A stretch of DNA of 64,000 nt from Hydractinia symbiolongicarpus (GCF_029227915.1 NC_079879.1:1364001-1428000); one strand, 5' to 3'. Numbered from the stretch's first letter, positions 38,640-53,800 are shown. Numbers and translations are program-made. Notes: generated by a model not told the origin, from the sequence alone.

Positions 38640-40800
38640 AAGGAGTTTAATCTCCGGCAAACAACAACCCGCGATTTCCCGTAAATCCCGGACTCGGCCC
38701 GTATAGTCAAAAGTATACAAAGTAAGTACCCAGGGAGTAAACTTATTTTCCGAACGATTCTTTAAATTATTTTTTCACCACTAAAACGCATGAGACTTGT
38801 GGTTTTCAAAAACGATTTCATTTTTGACAAGAGGCTGAAAAAAGGAATTTAATCTCCGGAAAACGAAAACCCGCGATTTCCCGTAAATCCCGGACTCGGC
38901 CCGTATAGTCAAATGTATACAAAGGAAGTACCCAGGGAGTAAAGTTATTTTCCGAACGATTCTTTAAATTAATTTGCACCACTAAAACGCATGAGACTTG
39001 TAGTTTTCAAAAATGTTTTCATTTTTGATGAGACGCTGAATAAAAGAAGTTTAATCGCCGGCAAACGAAAACCTGCGATTTTCCGTATATCACGGACTCG
39101 GCCCGTAAAGTCAAAAGTATGCAAAGAAAGTACCCAGGGAGTAAACTCATTTCCCGAACGATTCTTTTAATTATTTTTTCACCACTAAAACGCATCAGAC
39201 TTGTAGTTCTCAGAAATGTTTTCATTTTTGATGAGACGCTGAATAAAAGAAGTTTAATCGCCGGCAAACGAAAACCCGCGATTTCCAGTAAATCCCGAGC
39301 TTGGCCCGTAAAGTCGAATGTATACAAAGAAAGTACCCAGTGAGTAAACTGATTTCCCGAACGATTCTTTAATTTATTTTTTCAACACTAAAACGCATGA
39401 GACTTGTGGTTTTCAAAAACGATTTCATTTTTGATAAGACGCTGAAAAAAGGAATTTAATCTCCGGCAAACAACAACCCGCGATTTCCCGTAAATCCCGG
39501 ACTCGGCCCGTATAGTCAAAAGTATACAAAGTAAGTACCCAGGGAGTAAACTTATTTTCCGAACGATTCTTTAAATTATTTTTTCACCACTAAAACGCAT
39601 GAGACTTGTGGTTTTCAAAAACGATTTCATTTTTGACAAGAGGCTGAAAAAAGGAATTTAATCTCCGGAAAACGAAAACCCGCGATTTCCCGTAAATCCC
39701 GGACTCGGCCCGTATAGTCAAATGTATACAAAGGAAGTACCCAGGGAGTAAAGTTATTTTCCGAACGATTCTTTAAATTAATTTGCACCACTAAAACGCA
39801 TGAGACTTGTAGTTTTCAAAAATGTTTTCATTTTTGATGAGACGCTGAATAAAAGAAGTTTAATCGCCGGCAAACGAAAACCTGCGATTTTCCGTATATC
39901 ACGGACTCGGCCCGTAAAGTCAAAAGTATGCAAAGAAAGTACCCAGGGAGTAAACTCATTTCCCGAACGATTCTTTTAATTATTTTTTCACCACTAAAAC
40001 GCATCAGACTTGTAGTTCTCAGAAATGTTTTCATTTTTGATGAGACGCTGAATAAAAGAAGTTTAATCGCCGGCAAACGAAAACCCGCGATTTCCAGTAA
40101 ATCCCGAGCTTGGCCCGTAAAGTCGAATGTATACAAAGAAAGTACCCAGGGAGTAAACTTATTTTCCGAACGATTCTTTAAATTATTTTTTCACCACTAA
40201 AACGCATGAGACTTGTGGTTTTCAAAAACGATTTCATTTTTGACAAGAGGCTGAAAAAAGGAATTTAATCTCCGGAAAACGAAAACCCGCGATTTCCCGT
40301 AAATCCCGGACTCGGCCCGTATAGTCAAATGTATACAAAGGAAGTACCCAGGGAGTAAAGTTATTTTCCGAACGATTCTTTAAATTAATTTGCACCACTA
40401 AAACGCATGAGACTTGTAGTTTTCAAAAATGTTTTCATTTTTGATGAGACGCTGAATAAAAGAAGTTTAATCGCCGGCAAACGAAAACCTGCGATTTTCC
40501 GTATATCACGGACTCGGCCCGTAAAGTCAAAAGTATGCAAAGAAAGTACCCAGGGAGTAAACTCATTTCCCGAACGATTCTTTTAATTATTTTTTCACCA
40601 CTAAAACGCATCAGACTTGTAGTTCTCAGAAATGTTTTCATTTTTGATGAGACGCTGAATAAAAGAAGTTTAATCGCCGGCAAACGAAAACCCGCGATTT
40701 CCAGTAAATCCCGAGCTTGGCCCGTAAAGTCGAATGTATACAAAGAAAGTACCCAGTGAGTAAACTGATTTCCCGAACGATTCTTTAATTTATTTTTTCA
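38640..40800. repeat. Higher-order repeats, 809-bp (4-monomer) and 607-bp (3-monomer) units
   Basis: The monomer with CCGGCAAACAACAACCCGCG occurs at about 38653 and 39462, 809 bp apart. The monomers after it (TTGACAAGAGGCTGAAAAAAGG, AAAGTTATTTTCCG, TTAATTTGCACCAC, CGCATCAGACTTG) follow in the same order. The next copy (39828 to 40435) is only 607 bp on because one monomer is missing. Confidence 0.75.
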
Positions 40801-42385
40801 ACACTAAAACGCATGAGACTTGTGGTTTTCAAAAACGATTTCATTTTTGATAAGACGCTGAAAAAAGGAATTTAATCTCCGGAAAACGAAACCGGCGATA
40901 TCCCGTAAATCCCGGACTCGGCCCGTATAGTCAAAAGTAAACAAAGGAAGTACCCAGGGAGTAAACTCATTTCCAGAACGATTCTTTAAATTAATTTTCC
41001 ATCACTAAAACGCATAAGACTTGTAGTTTTCAAAAACGATTTCATTTTTGATGAGACGCTGAATAAAAGGAGTTTAATCTCCGGCAAACGAAAACCCGCG
41101 TTTTTCCGTAAATCCCGGGCTTGGCCCTTATAGTCGAATGTATACAAAGAAAGTACCCAGGGAGTAAACTCATTTCCTGAACGATTTTTAAATTATTTTT
41201 TCACCACTAAAACGCATCAGACTTGTAGTTTTCAAAAATGATTTCATTTTTGATGAGACGCTGAATAAAAGAGGTTTAATCGCCGGTAAACGAAAACCCG
41301 CGATTTCCCGTAAATCCCGGACTCGGCCCGTATAGTCAAAAGTATACAAAGAAAGTACCCAGGGAGTAAACTTATTTCCCGAACGATTCTTTAAATTATT
41401 TTTCACCACTAAAACGCATGAGACTTGTAGTTTTCAAAAATTATTTCATTTTTGATGAGACGCTGAATAAAAGAAGTTTAATCGCCGGCAAACGAAAACT
41501 TGCGATTTCCCGTAAATCCCGGACTCGGCCCGTATAGTCAAAAGTATGCAAAGAAAGTACCCAGGGAGTAAACTCATTTCCCGAATGATTCTTTTAATTA
41601 TTATTTCACCACTAAAACACATGAGACTTGTAGTTCTCAGAAATGTTTTCATTTTTGCTGAGACGCTGAATAAAAGAAGTTTATTCGCCGGCAAACGAAA
41701 ACCCGCGATTTCCAGTAAATCACGAGCTTGGCCCGTCAAGTCGATTGTATACAAAGAAAGTACCCAGGGAGTAAACTGATTTCCCAAACGATTCTTTAAA
41801 TTGTTTTTTCACCACTAAAACGCATGAGACTTGTGGTTTTCAAAAACGATTTCATTTTTGATGAGACGCTGAATAAAAGGAGTTTAATCTCCGGCAAACA
41901 AAAACCCGTGATTTCCCGTAAATCCCGGACTCGGCCCGTATAGACAAAAGTATACAAAGGAAGTACCCAGGGAGTAAACTTATTTTCCGAACGATTCTTT
42001 AAATTATTTTTCACCACTTAAACGCATGAGACTTGGAGTTTTCAAAAATGTTTTCATTTTTGATGAGACGCTGAATAAAAGAAGTTTAATCGCCGGCAAA
42101 CGAAAACTTGCGATTTTCCGTATATCACGGACTCGGCCCGTAAAGTCAAAAGTATGCAAAGAAAGTACCCAGGGAGTAAACTCCTTTCCCGAACGATTCT
42201 TTTAATTATTTTTTCACCACTAAAACGCATGAGACTTGTAGTTCTCAGAAATGTTTTCATTTTTGATGAGACGCTGAATAAAAGAAGTTTAATCGCCGGC
42301 AAACGAAAACCTGCGATTTCCAGTAAATCCCGAGCTTGGCCCGTAAAGTCGAATGTATAAAAAGAAAGTACCCAGTGAGTAAACT

Positions 42386-44572
42386 GATTTCCCAAACGAT
42401 TCTTTAAATTGTTTTTTCACCACTAAAACGCATGAGACTTGTGGTTTTCAAAAACGATTTCATTTTTGATAAGACGCTGAAAAAAGGAATTTAATCTCCG
42501 GAAAACGAAAACCCGCGATTTCCCGTAAATCCCGGACTCGGCCCGTATAAAAAGAAAGTACCCAGTGAGTAAACTGATTTCCCGAACGATTCTTTAAATT
42601 ATTTTTTCAACACTAAAACGCATGAGACTTGTGGTTTTCAAAAACGATTTCATTTTTGATAAGACGCTGAATAAAAGAGGTTTAATCGCCGGCAAACTAA
42701 AACCGGCGATTTCCCGTAAATCCCGGACTCGGCCCGTATAGTCAAAAGTATACAAAGAAAGTACCCAGGGAGTAAACTTATTTCCCGAACGATTCTTTAA
42801 ATTATTTTTCACCACTAAAACGCATGAGACTTGTAGTTTTCAAAAATATTTTCATTTTTGATGAGACGCTGATTAAAAGAAGTTTAATCGCCGGCAAACG
42901 AAAACTTGCGGTTTTCCGTATATCACGGACTCGGCCCGTAAAGTCAAAAGTATGCAAAGAAAGTACCCAGGGAGTAAACTCATTTCCCGAACAATTCTTT
43001 TAATTATTTTTTCACCACTAAAACGCATGAGACTTGTAGTTCTCAGAAATTTTTTCATTTTTGATGAGACGCTGAATAAAAGAAGTTTATTCGCCGGCCA
43101 ACGAAAACCCGCGATTTCCAGTAAATCCCGAGCTTGGTCCGTCAAGTCGATTGTATACAAACAAAGTGCCCAGTGAGTAAACTGATTTCCCGAACGATTC
43201 TTTAAATTATTTTTTCACCACTAAAACGCATGAGACTTGTGGTTTTCAAAAACGATTTCATTTTTGATAAGACGCTGAAAAAAAGAATTTAATCTCTGGA
43301 AAACGAAAACCCGCGATTTCCCGTAAATCCCGGACTCGGCCCGTATAGTCAAAAGTATACAAAGGAAGTACCCAGGGAGTAAACTTACTTTCCAAACGAT
43401 TCTTTAAATTATTTTTCACCACTAAAACGCATGAGACTTGTAGTTTACAAAAATGTTTTCATTTTTGATAAGACGCTGAATAAAAGAAGTTTAATCGCCG
43501 GCAAACGAAAACTTGCGATTTTCCGTATATCACGGACTCGGCCCGTAAAGTCAAAAGTATGCAAAGAAAGTACCCAGGGAGTAAACTGATTTCCCAAACG
43601 ATTCTTTAAATTGTTTTTTCACCACTAAAACGCATGAGACTTGTGGTTTTCAAAAACGATTTCATTTTTGATAAGACGCTGAAAAAAGGAATTTAATCTC
43701 CGGAAAACGAAAACCCGCGATTTCCCGTAAATCCCGGACTCGGCCCGTATAAAAAGAAAGTACCCAGTGAGTAAACTGATTTCCCAAACGATTCTTTAAA
43801 TTGTTTTTTCACCACTAAAACGCATGAGACTTGTGGTTTTCAAAAACGATTTCATTTTTGATAAGACGCTGAATAAAAGAGGTTTAATCGCCGACAAACG
43901 AAAACCCGTGATTTCCCGTAAATCCCGGACTCGGCCCGTATAGTCAAAAGTATACAAAGAAAGTACCCAGGGAGTAAACTTATTTCCCGAACGATTCCTT
44001 AAATTATTTTTCACCACTAAAACGCATGAGACTTGTAGTTTTCAAAAATATTTTCATTTTTGATGAGACGCTGATTAAAAGAAGTTTAATCGCCGGCAAA
44101 CGAAAACTTGCGGTTTTCCGTATATCACGGACTCGGCTCGTAAAGTCAAAAGTATGCAAAGAAAGTACCCAGGGAGTAAACTCATTTCCCGAACGATTCT
44201 TTTAATTATTTTTTCACCACTAAAACACATGAGACTTGTAGTTCTCAGAAATGTTTTCATTTTTGATGAGACGCTGAATAAAAGAAGTTTATTCGCCGGC
44301 AAACGAAAACCCGCGATTTCCAGTAAATCCCGAGCTTGGCCCGTCAAGTCGATTGTATACAAAGAAAGTACCCAGTGAGTAAACTGATTTCCCGAACGAT
44401 TCTTTAAATTATTTTTTCACCACTAAAACGCATGAGACTTGTGGTTTTCAAAAACGATTTCATTTTTGATAAGACGCTGAAAAAAGGAATTTAATCTCCG
44501 GAAAACGAAAACCCGCGATTTCCCGTAAATCCCGGACTCGGCCCGTATAGTCAAAAGTATACAAAGAAAGTA
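42386..44572. repeat. Tandem duplication, 1202-bp unit (6 monomers, one carrying a 12-bp deletion)
   Basis: About 42386-43370 recurs at 43588-44572 with an offset of 1202 bp. Markers are TTCCCAAACGATTC with TTAAATTGTTTTTTCACC, the deletion monomer (GTATA at 42545 and 43747) and GACGCTGATTAAAAGAAG. A related stretch with the same deletion sits at about 37093. Confidence 0.75.
42545..42549. other. Satellite monomer with 12-bp deletion at GTATA repeats (example copy)
   Basis: Normal monomers read CCCGTATAGTCAAAAGTATA, with two GTATA words 12 bp apart. Here, and at 43747-43751 and 37093-37097, only one GTATA remains (CCCGTATAAAAAGAAAG or CCCGTATAAAAAAAAAG). This is as expected from slippage between the short direct repeats. 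Confidence 0.8.
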
Positions 44573-44589
44573 CCCAGGGAGTAAACTCA

Positions 44590-47500
44590 TTTCCCGAACG
44601 ATTCTTTAAATTAATTTTCCACCACTAAAACGCATAAGACTTGTAGTTTTCAAAAACGATTTCATTTTTGATGAGACGCTGAATAAAAGGAGTTTAATCT
44701 CCGGCAAACAAAAACCCGCGATTTCCCGTAAATCCCGGACTCGGCCCGTATAGTCAAAAGTATACAAAGGAAGTACCCAGGGAGTAAACTTATTTTCCGA
44801 ACGATTCTTTAGATTATTTTTCACCACTAAAACGCATGAGACTTGTAGTTTTCAAAAATGTTTTCATTTTTGATGAGACGCTGAATAAAAGAAGTTTAAT
44901 CGCCGGCAAACGAAAACTTGCGATTTTCCGTATATCACGGACTCGGCCCGTAAAGTCAAAAGTATGCAAAGAAAGTACCCAGGGAGTAAACTCCTTTCCC
45001 GAACGATTCTTTTAATTATTTTTTCACCACTAAAACGCATGAGACTTGTAGTTCTCAGAAATGTTTTCATTTTTGATGAGACGCTGAATAAAAGAAGTTT
45101 AATCGCCGGCAAACGAAAACCCGCGATTTCCAGTAAATCCCGAGCTGGGCCCGTAAAGTAGAATGTATAAAAAGAAAGTACCCAGTGAGTAAACTGATTT
45201 CCCGAACGATTCTTTAAAGTATTTTTTCAACACTAAAACGCATGAGACTTGTGGTTTTCAAAAACGATTTCATGTTTTAAAAGACGCTGAAAAAAGGAAT
45301 TTAATCTCCGGAAACCGAAAACCCGCGATATCCCGTAAATCCCGGACTCGGCCCGTATAGTCAAAAGTATACAAAGGAAGTACCCAGGGAGTAAACTCAT
45401 TTCCCGAACGATTCTTTAAATTATTTTTCACCACTAAAACGCATGAGACTTGTAGTTTTTAAAAATATTTTCATTTTTGATGAGACGCTGAATAAAAGAA
45501 GTTTAATCGCCGGCAAACGAAAACTTGCCATTTTCGGTATATCACGGACTCGGCCCGTCAAGTCAAAAGTATGCAAAGAAAGTACCCAGTGAGTAAACTG
45601 ATTTTCCGAACGATTCTTTAAATTATTTTTCACCACTAAAACGCATGAGACTTGTAGTTTTCAAAAATGTTTTCATTTTTGATGAGACGCTGAATAAAAG
45701 AAGTTTAATCGCCGGCAAACGAAAACTTGCGGTTTTCCGTATATCACGGACTCGGTCCGTAATGTCAAAAGTATGCAAAGAAAGTACCCAGGGAGTAAAC
45801 TCATTTCGCAAACGATTCTTTTAATTATTTTTTCACCACTAAAACGCATGAGACTTGTAGTTCTCAGAAATGTTTTCATTTTTGATAAGACGCTGAAAAA
45901 AGGAATTTAAATTCCGGAAAACGAAAACCCGCGATTTCCCGTAAATCCCGGACTCGGCCCGTATAGTCAAAAGTATACAAATGAAGTACCCAGGGAGTAA
46001 ACTTATTTTCCGAACGATTCTTTAAATTATTTTTCACCACTAAAACGCATGAGACTTGTAGTTAAATGTTTTCATTTTTGATGAGACGCTGAATAAAAGA
46101 AGTTTAATCGCCGGCAAACGAAAACTTGCGGTTTTCCGTATATCACGGACTCGGCCCGTAATGTCAAAAGTATGCAAAGAGAGTACCCAGGGAGTAAACT
46201 CATTTTGCGAACGATTCTTTTAATTATTTTTTCACCACTAAAACGCATGAGACTTGTAGTTCTCAGAAATGTTTTCATTTTTGATAAGACGCTGAAAAAA
46301 GGAATTTAAATTCCGGAAAACGAAAACCCGCGATTTCCCGTAAATCTCGGGCTTGGCCCGTATAGTCGAATGTATACAAAGAAAGTACCCAGGGAGTAAA
46401 CTCATTTCCCGAACGATTCTTTAAATTAATTTTCCACCACTAAAACGCATAAGACTTGTAGTTTTCAAAAATGTTTTCATTTTTGATGAGACGCTGAATA
46501 AAAGAAGTTTAATCGCCGGCAAACGAAAACCCGCGATTTCCAGTAAATCCCGAGCTTATCCCGTCAAGTCGATTGTATACAAAGAAAGTACCCAGTGAGT
46601 AAACTGATTTCCCGAACGATTCTTTAAATTATTTTTTCACCACTAAAACGCATGAGACTTGTGGTTTTCAAAAACGATTTCATTTTTGATAAGACGTTGA
46701 AAAAAGGAATTTAATCTCCGGAAAACGAAAACCCGCGATTTCCCGTAAATCCCGGACTCGGCCCGTATAGTCAAAAGTATACAAAGGAAGTACCCAGGGA
46801 GTAAACTCATTTCCCGAACGATTCTTTAAATTAATATTCCATCACTAAAACGCATAAGACTTGTAGTTTTCAAAAACGATTTCATTTTTGATGAGACGCC
46901 GAATAAAAGGAGTTTAATCTCCGGCAAACAAAAACCCGCGATTTCCCGTAAATCCCGGACTCGGCCCGTATAGTCAAAAGTATACAAAGGAAGTACCCAG
47001 GGAGTAAACTTATTTTCCGAACGATTCTTTAGATTATTTTTCACCACTAAAACGCATGAGACTTGTAGTTTTCAAAAATGTTTTCATTTTTGATGAGACG
47101 CTGAATAAAAGAAGTTTAATCGCCGGCAAACGAAAACTTGCGATTTTCCGTATATCACGGACTCGACCCGTAAAGTTAAAAGTATGCAAAGAAAGTACCC
47201 AGGGAGTAAACTCCTTTCCCGAACGATTCTTTTAATTATTTTTTCACCACTAAAACGCATGAGACTTGTAGTTCTCAGAAATGTTTTCATTTTTGATGAG
47301 ACGCTGAACAAAAGAAGTTTAATCGCCGGCAAACGAAAACCCGCGATTTCCAGTAAATGCCGAGCTTGGCCCGTAAAGTCGAATGTATAAAAAGAAAGTA
47401 CCCAGTGAGTAAACTGATTTCCCGAACGATTCTTTAAAGTATTTTTTCAACAATAAAACGCATGAGACTTGTGGTTTTCAAAAACGATTTCATTTTTGAT

Positions 47501-49030
47501 AAGACGCTGAAAAAGGGAATTTAATCTTCGGAAACCGAAAACCCGCGATATCCCGTAAATCCCGGACTCGGCCCGTATAGTCAAAAGTATACAAAGGAAG
47601 TACCCAGGGAGTAAACTCATTTCCCGAACGATTCTTTAAATTAATTTTCCATCACTTAAACGCATAAGACTTGTAGTTTTCAAAAACGATTTCATTTTTG
47701 ATGAGACGCTGAATAAAAGGAGTTTAATCTCCGGCAAACGAAAACCCGCGTTTTCCCGTTAATCCCGGGCTTGGCCCGTATAGTCGAATGTATACAAAGA
47801 AAGTACCCAGAGAGTAAACTCATTTCCCGAACGATTTCTAAATTATTTTTTCACCACTAAAACGCATGAGACTTGTAGTTTTCAAAAATGATTTCATTTT
47901 TGATGAGACGCTGAATAAAAGGAGTTCAATCGCCGGCAAACGAAAACCCGCGATTTCCCGTAAATCTCGGACTCGGCCCGTATAGTCAAAAGTATACAAA
48001 GAAAGTACCCAGTGAGTAAACTGATTTCCCGAACGATTCTTTAAATTATTTTTTCACCACTAAAACGCATGAGACTTGTGGTTTTCAAAAACGATTTCAT
48101 TTTTGATAAGACGCTGAAAAAAGGAATTTAATCTCCGGAAAACGAAAACCCGCGATTTCCCGTAAATCCCGGACTCGGCCCGTATAGTCAAAAGTATACA
48201 AAGAAAGTACCCAGGGAGTAAACTCATTTCCCGAACGATTCTTTAAATTAATTTTCCACCACTAAAACGCAAAAGACTTGTAGTTTTCAAAAACGATTTC
48301 ATTTTTTGATGAGACGCTGAATAAAAGGAGTTTAATCTCCGGAAAACGAAAACCTGCGATTTCCCGTAAATCCCGGACTCGGCCCGTATAGTCAAAAGTA
48401 TACAAAGGAAGTACCCAGGGAGTAAACTCATTTCACGAACGATTCTTTAAATTAATTTTCCATCACTAAAACGCATAAGACTTGTAGTTTTCAAAAAGGA
48501 TTTCATTTTTGATGAGACGCTGAATAAAAGGAGTTTAATCTCCGGCAAACAAAAACCCGCGATTTCCCGTAAATCCCGGACTCGGCCCGTATAGTCAAAA
48601 GTATACAAAAGAAGTACCCAGGGAGTAAACTTATTTTCCGAACGATTCTTTAAATTATTTTTCACCACTAAAACGCATGAGACTTGTAGTTTTCAAAAAT
48701 GTTTTCATTTTTGATGAGACGCTGAATAAAAGAAGTTTAATCGCCGGCAAACGAAAACTTGCGATTTTCCGTATATCACGGACTCGGCCCGTAAAGTCAA
48801 AAGTATGCAAAGAAAGTACCCAGGGAGTAAACTCCTTTCCCGAACGATTCTTTTAATTATTTTTTCACTACTAAAACGCATGAGACTTGTAGTTCTCAGA
48901 AATGTTTTCATTTTTGATGAGACGCTGAATAAAAGAAGTTTAATCGCCGGCAAACGAAAACCCGCGATTTCCAGTAAATCCCGAGCTTGGCCCGTAAAGT
49001 CGAATGTATAAAAAGAAAGTACCCAGTGAG
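44590..49030. repeat. Recurring block with offsets 2220 and 1621 bp (11 and 8 monomers)
   Basis: The block at about 44590-45250 recurs near 46810-47470 and 48431-49090. All three share, in order, CTCCGGCAAACAAAAACCC, ACTTATTTTCCG, CTTGCGATTTTCCGTATATC, GTAAACTCCTTTCCCG and GTATAAAAAGAAAGTACCC. The first two also share TTTAGATTATTTTTCACC. Spacing differs because other monomer sets were added or lost between copies. Confidence 0.65.
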
Positions 49031-50889
49031 TAAACTGATTTCCCGAGCGATTCTTTAAAGTATTTTTTCAACACTAAAACGCATGAGACTTGTGGTTTTC
49101 AAAAACGATTTCATTTTTGATGAGACGCTGAATAAAAGGAGTTTAATCTCCGGCAAACGAAAACCCGCGATATCCCGTAAATCCCGGACTCGGCCCGTAT
49201 AGTCAAAAGTATACAAAGGAAGTACCCAGGGAGTAAACTCATTTCCCGAACGATTCTTTAAATTAATTTTCCATCACTTAAACGCATAAGACTTGTAGTT
49301 TTCAAAAACGATTTCATTTTTGATGAGACGCTGTATAAAAGGAGTTTAATCTCCGGCAAACGAAAACCCGCGTTTTCCCGTAAATCCCGGACTTGGCCCG
49401 TATAGTCGAATGTATACAAAGAAAGTACCCAGGGAGTAAACTCATTTCCCGAACGATTTTTAAATTATTTTTTCACCACTAAAACGCATGAGACTTGTAG
49501 TTTTCAAAAATGATTTCATTTTTGATGAGACGCTGAATAAAAGGAGTTTAATCGCCGGCAAAAGAAAACCCGCGATTTCCCGTAAATCTCGGACTCGGCC
49601 CGTATAGTCAAAAGTACACAAAGAAAGTACCCAGTGAGTAAACTGATTTCCCGAACGATTCTTTAAATTATTTTTTCACCACTAAAACGCATGAGACTTG
49701 TGGTTTTCAAAAACGATTTCATTTTTGATAAGACGCTGAAAAAAGGAATTTAATCTCCGGAAAACGAAAACCCGCGATTTCCCGTAAATCCCGGACTCGG
49801 CCCGTATAGTCAAAAGTATACAAAGAAAGTACCTAGGGAGTAAACTCAATTCCCGAACGATTCTTTAAATTAATTTTCCACCACTAAAACGCATAAGACT
49901 TGTAGTTTTCAAAAACGATTTCATTTTTGATGAGACGCTGAATAAAAGGAGTTTAATCTCCGGCAAAAAAAAACTTGCGATTTTCCGTATATCACGGACT
50001 CGGCCCGTAATGTCAAAAGTATGCAAAGAAAGTACCCAGGGAGTAAACTCATTTCGCCAACGATTTTTTTAATTATTTTTTCACCACTAAAACGCATGAG
50101 ACTTGTAGTTCTCAGAAATGTTTTCATTTTTGATGAGACGCTGAATAAAAGAAGTTTAATCGCCGGCAAACGAAAACCCGCGATTTCCAGTAAATCCCGA
50201 GCTTGGCCCGTAAAGTCGAATGTATACAAAAAAAGTACCCAGTGAGTAAACTGATTTTCCGAACGATTCTTTAAGTTATTTTTTCAACACTAAAACGCAT
50301 GAGACTTGTGGTTTTTAAAAACGATTTCATTTTTGATAAGGCGCTGAAAAAGGAATTTAAATTCCGGAAAACGAAAACCTGCGATTTCCCGTAAATCCCG
50401 GACTCGGCCCGTATAGTCAAAAGTATACAAAGAAAGTACCCAGGGAGTAAACTCATTTCCCGAACGATTCTTTAAATTAATTTTCCACCACTAAAACGCA
50501 TAAGACTTGTAGTTTTCAAAAACGATTTCATTTTTGATGAGACGCTGAATAAAAGGAGTTTAATCTCCGGCAAACAAAAACCCGCGATATCCCGTAAATC
50601 CCGGACTCGGCCCGTATAGTCAAAAGTATACAAAGGAAGTACCCAGGGAGTAAACTCATTTCCCGAACGATTCTTTAAATTAATTTTCCATCACTTAAAC
50701 GCATAAGACTTGTAGTTTTCAAAAACGATTTCATTTTTGATGAGACGCTGAATAAAAGGAGTTTAATCTCCGGCAAACGAAAACTTGCGATTTTCCGTAT
50801 ATCACGGACTCGGCCCGTAATGTCAAAAGTATGCAAAGAAAGTACCCAGCGAGTAAACTCATTTCGCGAACGATTCTTTTAATTATTTT

Positions 50890-53800
50890 TTCACCACTAA
50901 AACGCATGAGACTTGTAGTTCTCAGAAATGTTTTCATTTTTGATGAGACGCTGAATAAAAGAAGTTTAATCGCCGGCAAACGAAAACCCGCAATTTCCAG
51001 TAAATCCCGAGCTAGGCCCGTAAAGTCGAATGTATACAAAGAAAGTACCCAGTGAGTAAACTGATTTCCCGAACGATTCTTTAAATTATTTTTTCAACAC
51101 TAAAACGCATGAGACTTGTGGTTTTCAAAAACAATTTCATTTTTGATAAGACGCAGAAAAAAGGAATTTAATTTCCGGAAAACGAAAACCTGCGATTTCC
51201 CGTAAATCCCGAACTCGGCCCGTGTAGTCAAAAGTATACAAAGGAAGTACCCAGGGAGTAAACTCAATTCCCGAACGATTCTTTAAATTAATTTTCCATC
51301 ACTAAAACGCATAAGACTTGTAGTTTTCAAAAACGATTTCATTTTTGATGAGACGCTGAATAAAAGGAGTTTAATCTCCGGCAAACGAAAACCCGCGTTT
51401 TCCCGTAAATCCCGGGCTTGGCACGTATAGTCGAATGTATACAAAGAAAGTACCCAGGGAGTAAACTCATTTCCCGAACGATTTTTAAATTATTTTTTCA
51501 CCACTAAAACGCATAAGACTTGTAGTTTTCAAAAATGATTTCATTTTTGATAAAACGCTGAATAAAAGGTGTTTAATCGCCGGCAAACGAAAACCCGGGA
51601 TTTCCCGTAAATCCCGGACTCGGCCCGTATAGTCAAAAGTATACAAAGAGAGTACCCAGGGAGTAAACTCATTTCCCGAACGATTCTTTAAATTATTTTT
51701 TCACCACTAAAACGCATTAGACTTGTAGTTTTCAAAAATGTTTTCATTTTGGATGAGACGCTGAATAAACGAAGTATAATTGCCGGCAAACGAAAACCCG
51801 GGATTTCCCGTAAATCCTGGACTCGGCCCGTATAGTCAAAAGTATACAAAGAAAGTACCCCGGGAGTAAATTCATTTCCCGAACGATTCTTAAAATCATT
51901 TTTTCACCACTAAAACGCATGAGACTTGTAGTTCTCAGAAATGTTTTCATTTTTGATGAGACGCTGAATAAAAGAAGTTTAATCGCCGGCAAACGAAAAC
52001 CCGCAATTTCCAGTAAATCCCGAGCTAGGCCCGTAAAGTCGAATGTATACAAAGAAAGTACCCAGTGAGTAAACTGATTTCCCGAACGATTCTTTAAATT
52101 ATTTTTTCAACACTAAAACGCATGAGACTTGTGGTTTTCAAAAACAATTTCATTTTTGATAAGACGCAGAAAAAAGGAATTTAATTTCCGGAAAACGAAA
52201 ACCTGCGATTTCCCGTAAATCCCGAACTCGGCCCGTGTAGTCAAAAGTATACAAAGGAAGTACCCAGGGAGTAAACTCAATTCCCGAACGATTCTTTAAA
52301 TTAATTTTCCATCACTAAAACGCATAAGACTTGTAGTTTTCAAAAACGATTTCATTTTTGATGAGACGCTGAATAAAAGGAGTTTAATCTCCGGCAAACG
52401 AAAACCCGCGTTTTCCCGTAAATCCCGGGCTTGGCACGTATAGTCGAATGTATACAAAGAAAGTACCCAGGGAGTAAACTCATTTCCCGAACGATTTTTA
52501 AATTATTTTTTCACCACTAAAACGCATAAGACTTGTAGTTTTCAAAAATGATTTCATTTTTGATAAAACGCTGAATAAAAGGTGTTTAATCGCCGGCAAA
52601 CGAAAACCCGGGATTTCCCGTAAATCCCGGACTCGGCCCGTATAGTCAAAAGTATACAAAGAGAGTACCCAGGGAGTAAACTCATTTCCCGAACGATTCT
52701 TTAAATTATTTTTTCACCACTAAAACGCATTAGACTTGTAGTTTTCAAAAATGTTTTCATTTTGGATGAGACGCTGAATAAACGAAGTATAATTGCCGGC
52801 AAACGAAAACCCGGGATTTCCCGTAAATCCTGGACTCGGCCCGTATAGTCAAAAGTATACAAAGAAAGTACCCCGGGAGTAAATTCATTTCCCGAACGAT
52901 TCTTAAAATCATTTTTTCACCACTAAAACGCATGAGACTTGTAGTTCTCAGAAATGTTTTCATTTTTGATGAGACCCTGAATAAAAGAAGTTTAATCGCC
53001 GGCAAACGAAAACCCGCAATTTCCAGTAAATCCCGAGCTAGGCCCGTAAAGTCGAATGTATACAAAGAAAGTACCCAGTGAGTAAACTGATTTCCCGAAC
53101 GATTCTTTAAATTATTTTTTCAACACTAAAACGCATGAGACTTGTGGTTTTCAAAAACGATTTCATTTTTGATAAGACGCTGAAAAAAGGAATTTAATTT
53201 CCGGAAAACGAAAACCCGCGATTTCCCGTAAATCCCGGACTCGGCCCGTGTAGTCAAAAGTATACAAAGGAAGTCCCCAGGGAGTAAACTCATTTCCCGA
53301 ACGATTCTTTAAATTAATTTTCCATCACTAAAACGCATAAGACTTGTAGTTTTCAAAAACGATTTCATTTTTGATGAGACGCTGAATAAAAGGAGTTTAA
53401 TCTCCGGCAAACGAAAACCCGCGTTTTCCCGTAAATCCCGGGCTTGGCACGTATAGTCGAATGTATACAAAGAAAGTACCCAGGGAGTAAACTCATTTCC
53501 CGAACGATTTTTAAATTATTTTTTCACCACTAAAACGCATGTGACTTGTAGTTTTCAAAAGTGATTTCATTTTTGATAAAACGCTGAATAAAAGGTGTTT
53601 AATCGCCGGCAAACGAAAACCCGGGATTTCCCGTAAATCCCGGACTCGGCCCGTATAGTCAAAAGTATACAAAGAGAGTACCCAGGGAGTAAACTCATTT
53701 CCCGAACGATTCTTTAAATTATTTTTTCACCACTAAAACGCATTAGACTTGTAGTTTTCAAAAATGTTTTCATTTTGGATGAGACGCTGAATAAACGAAG

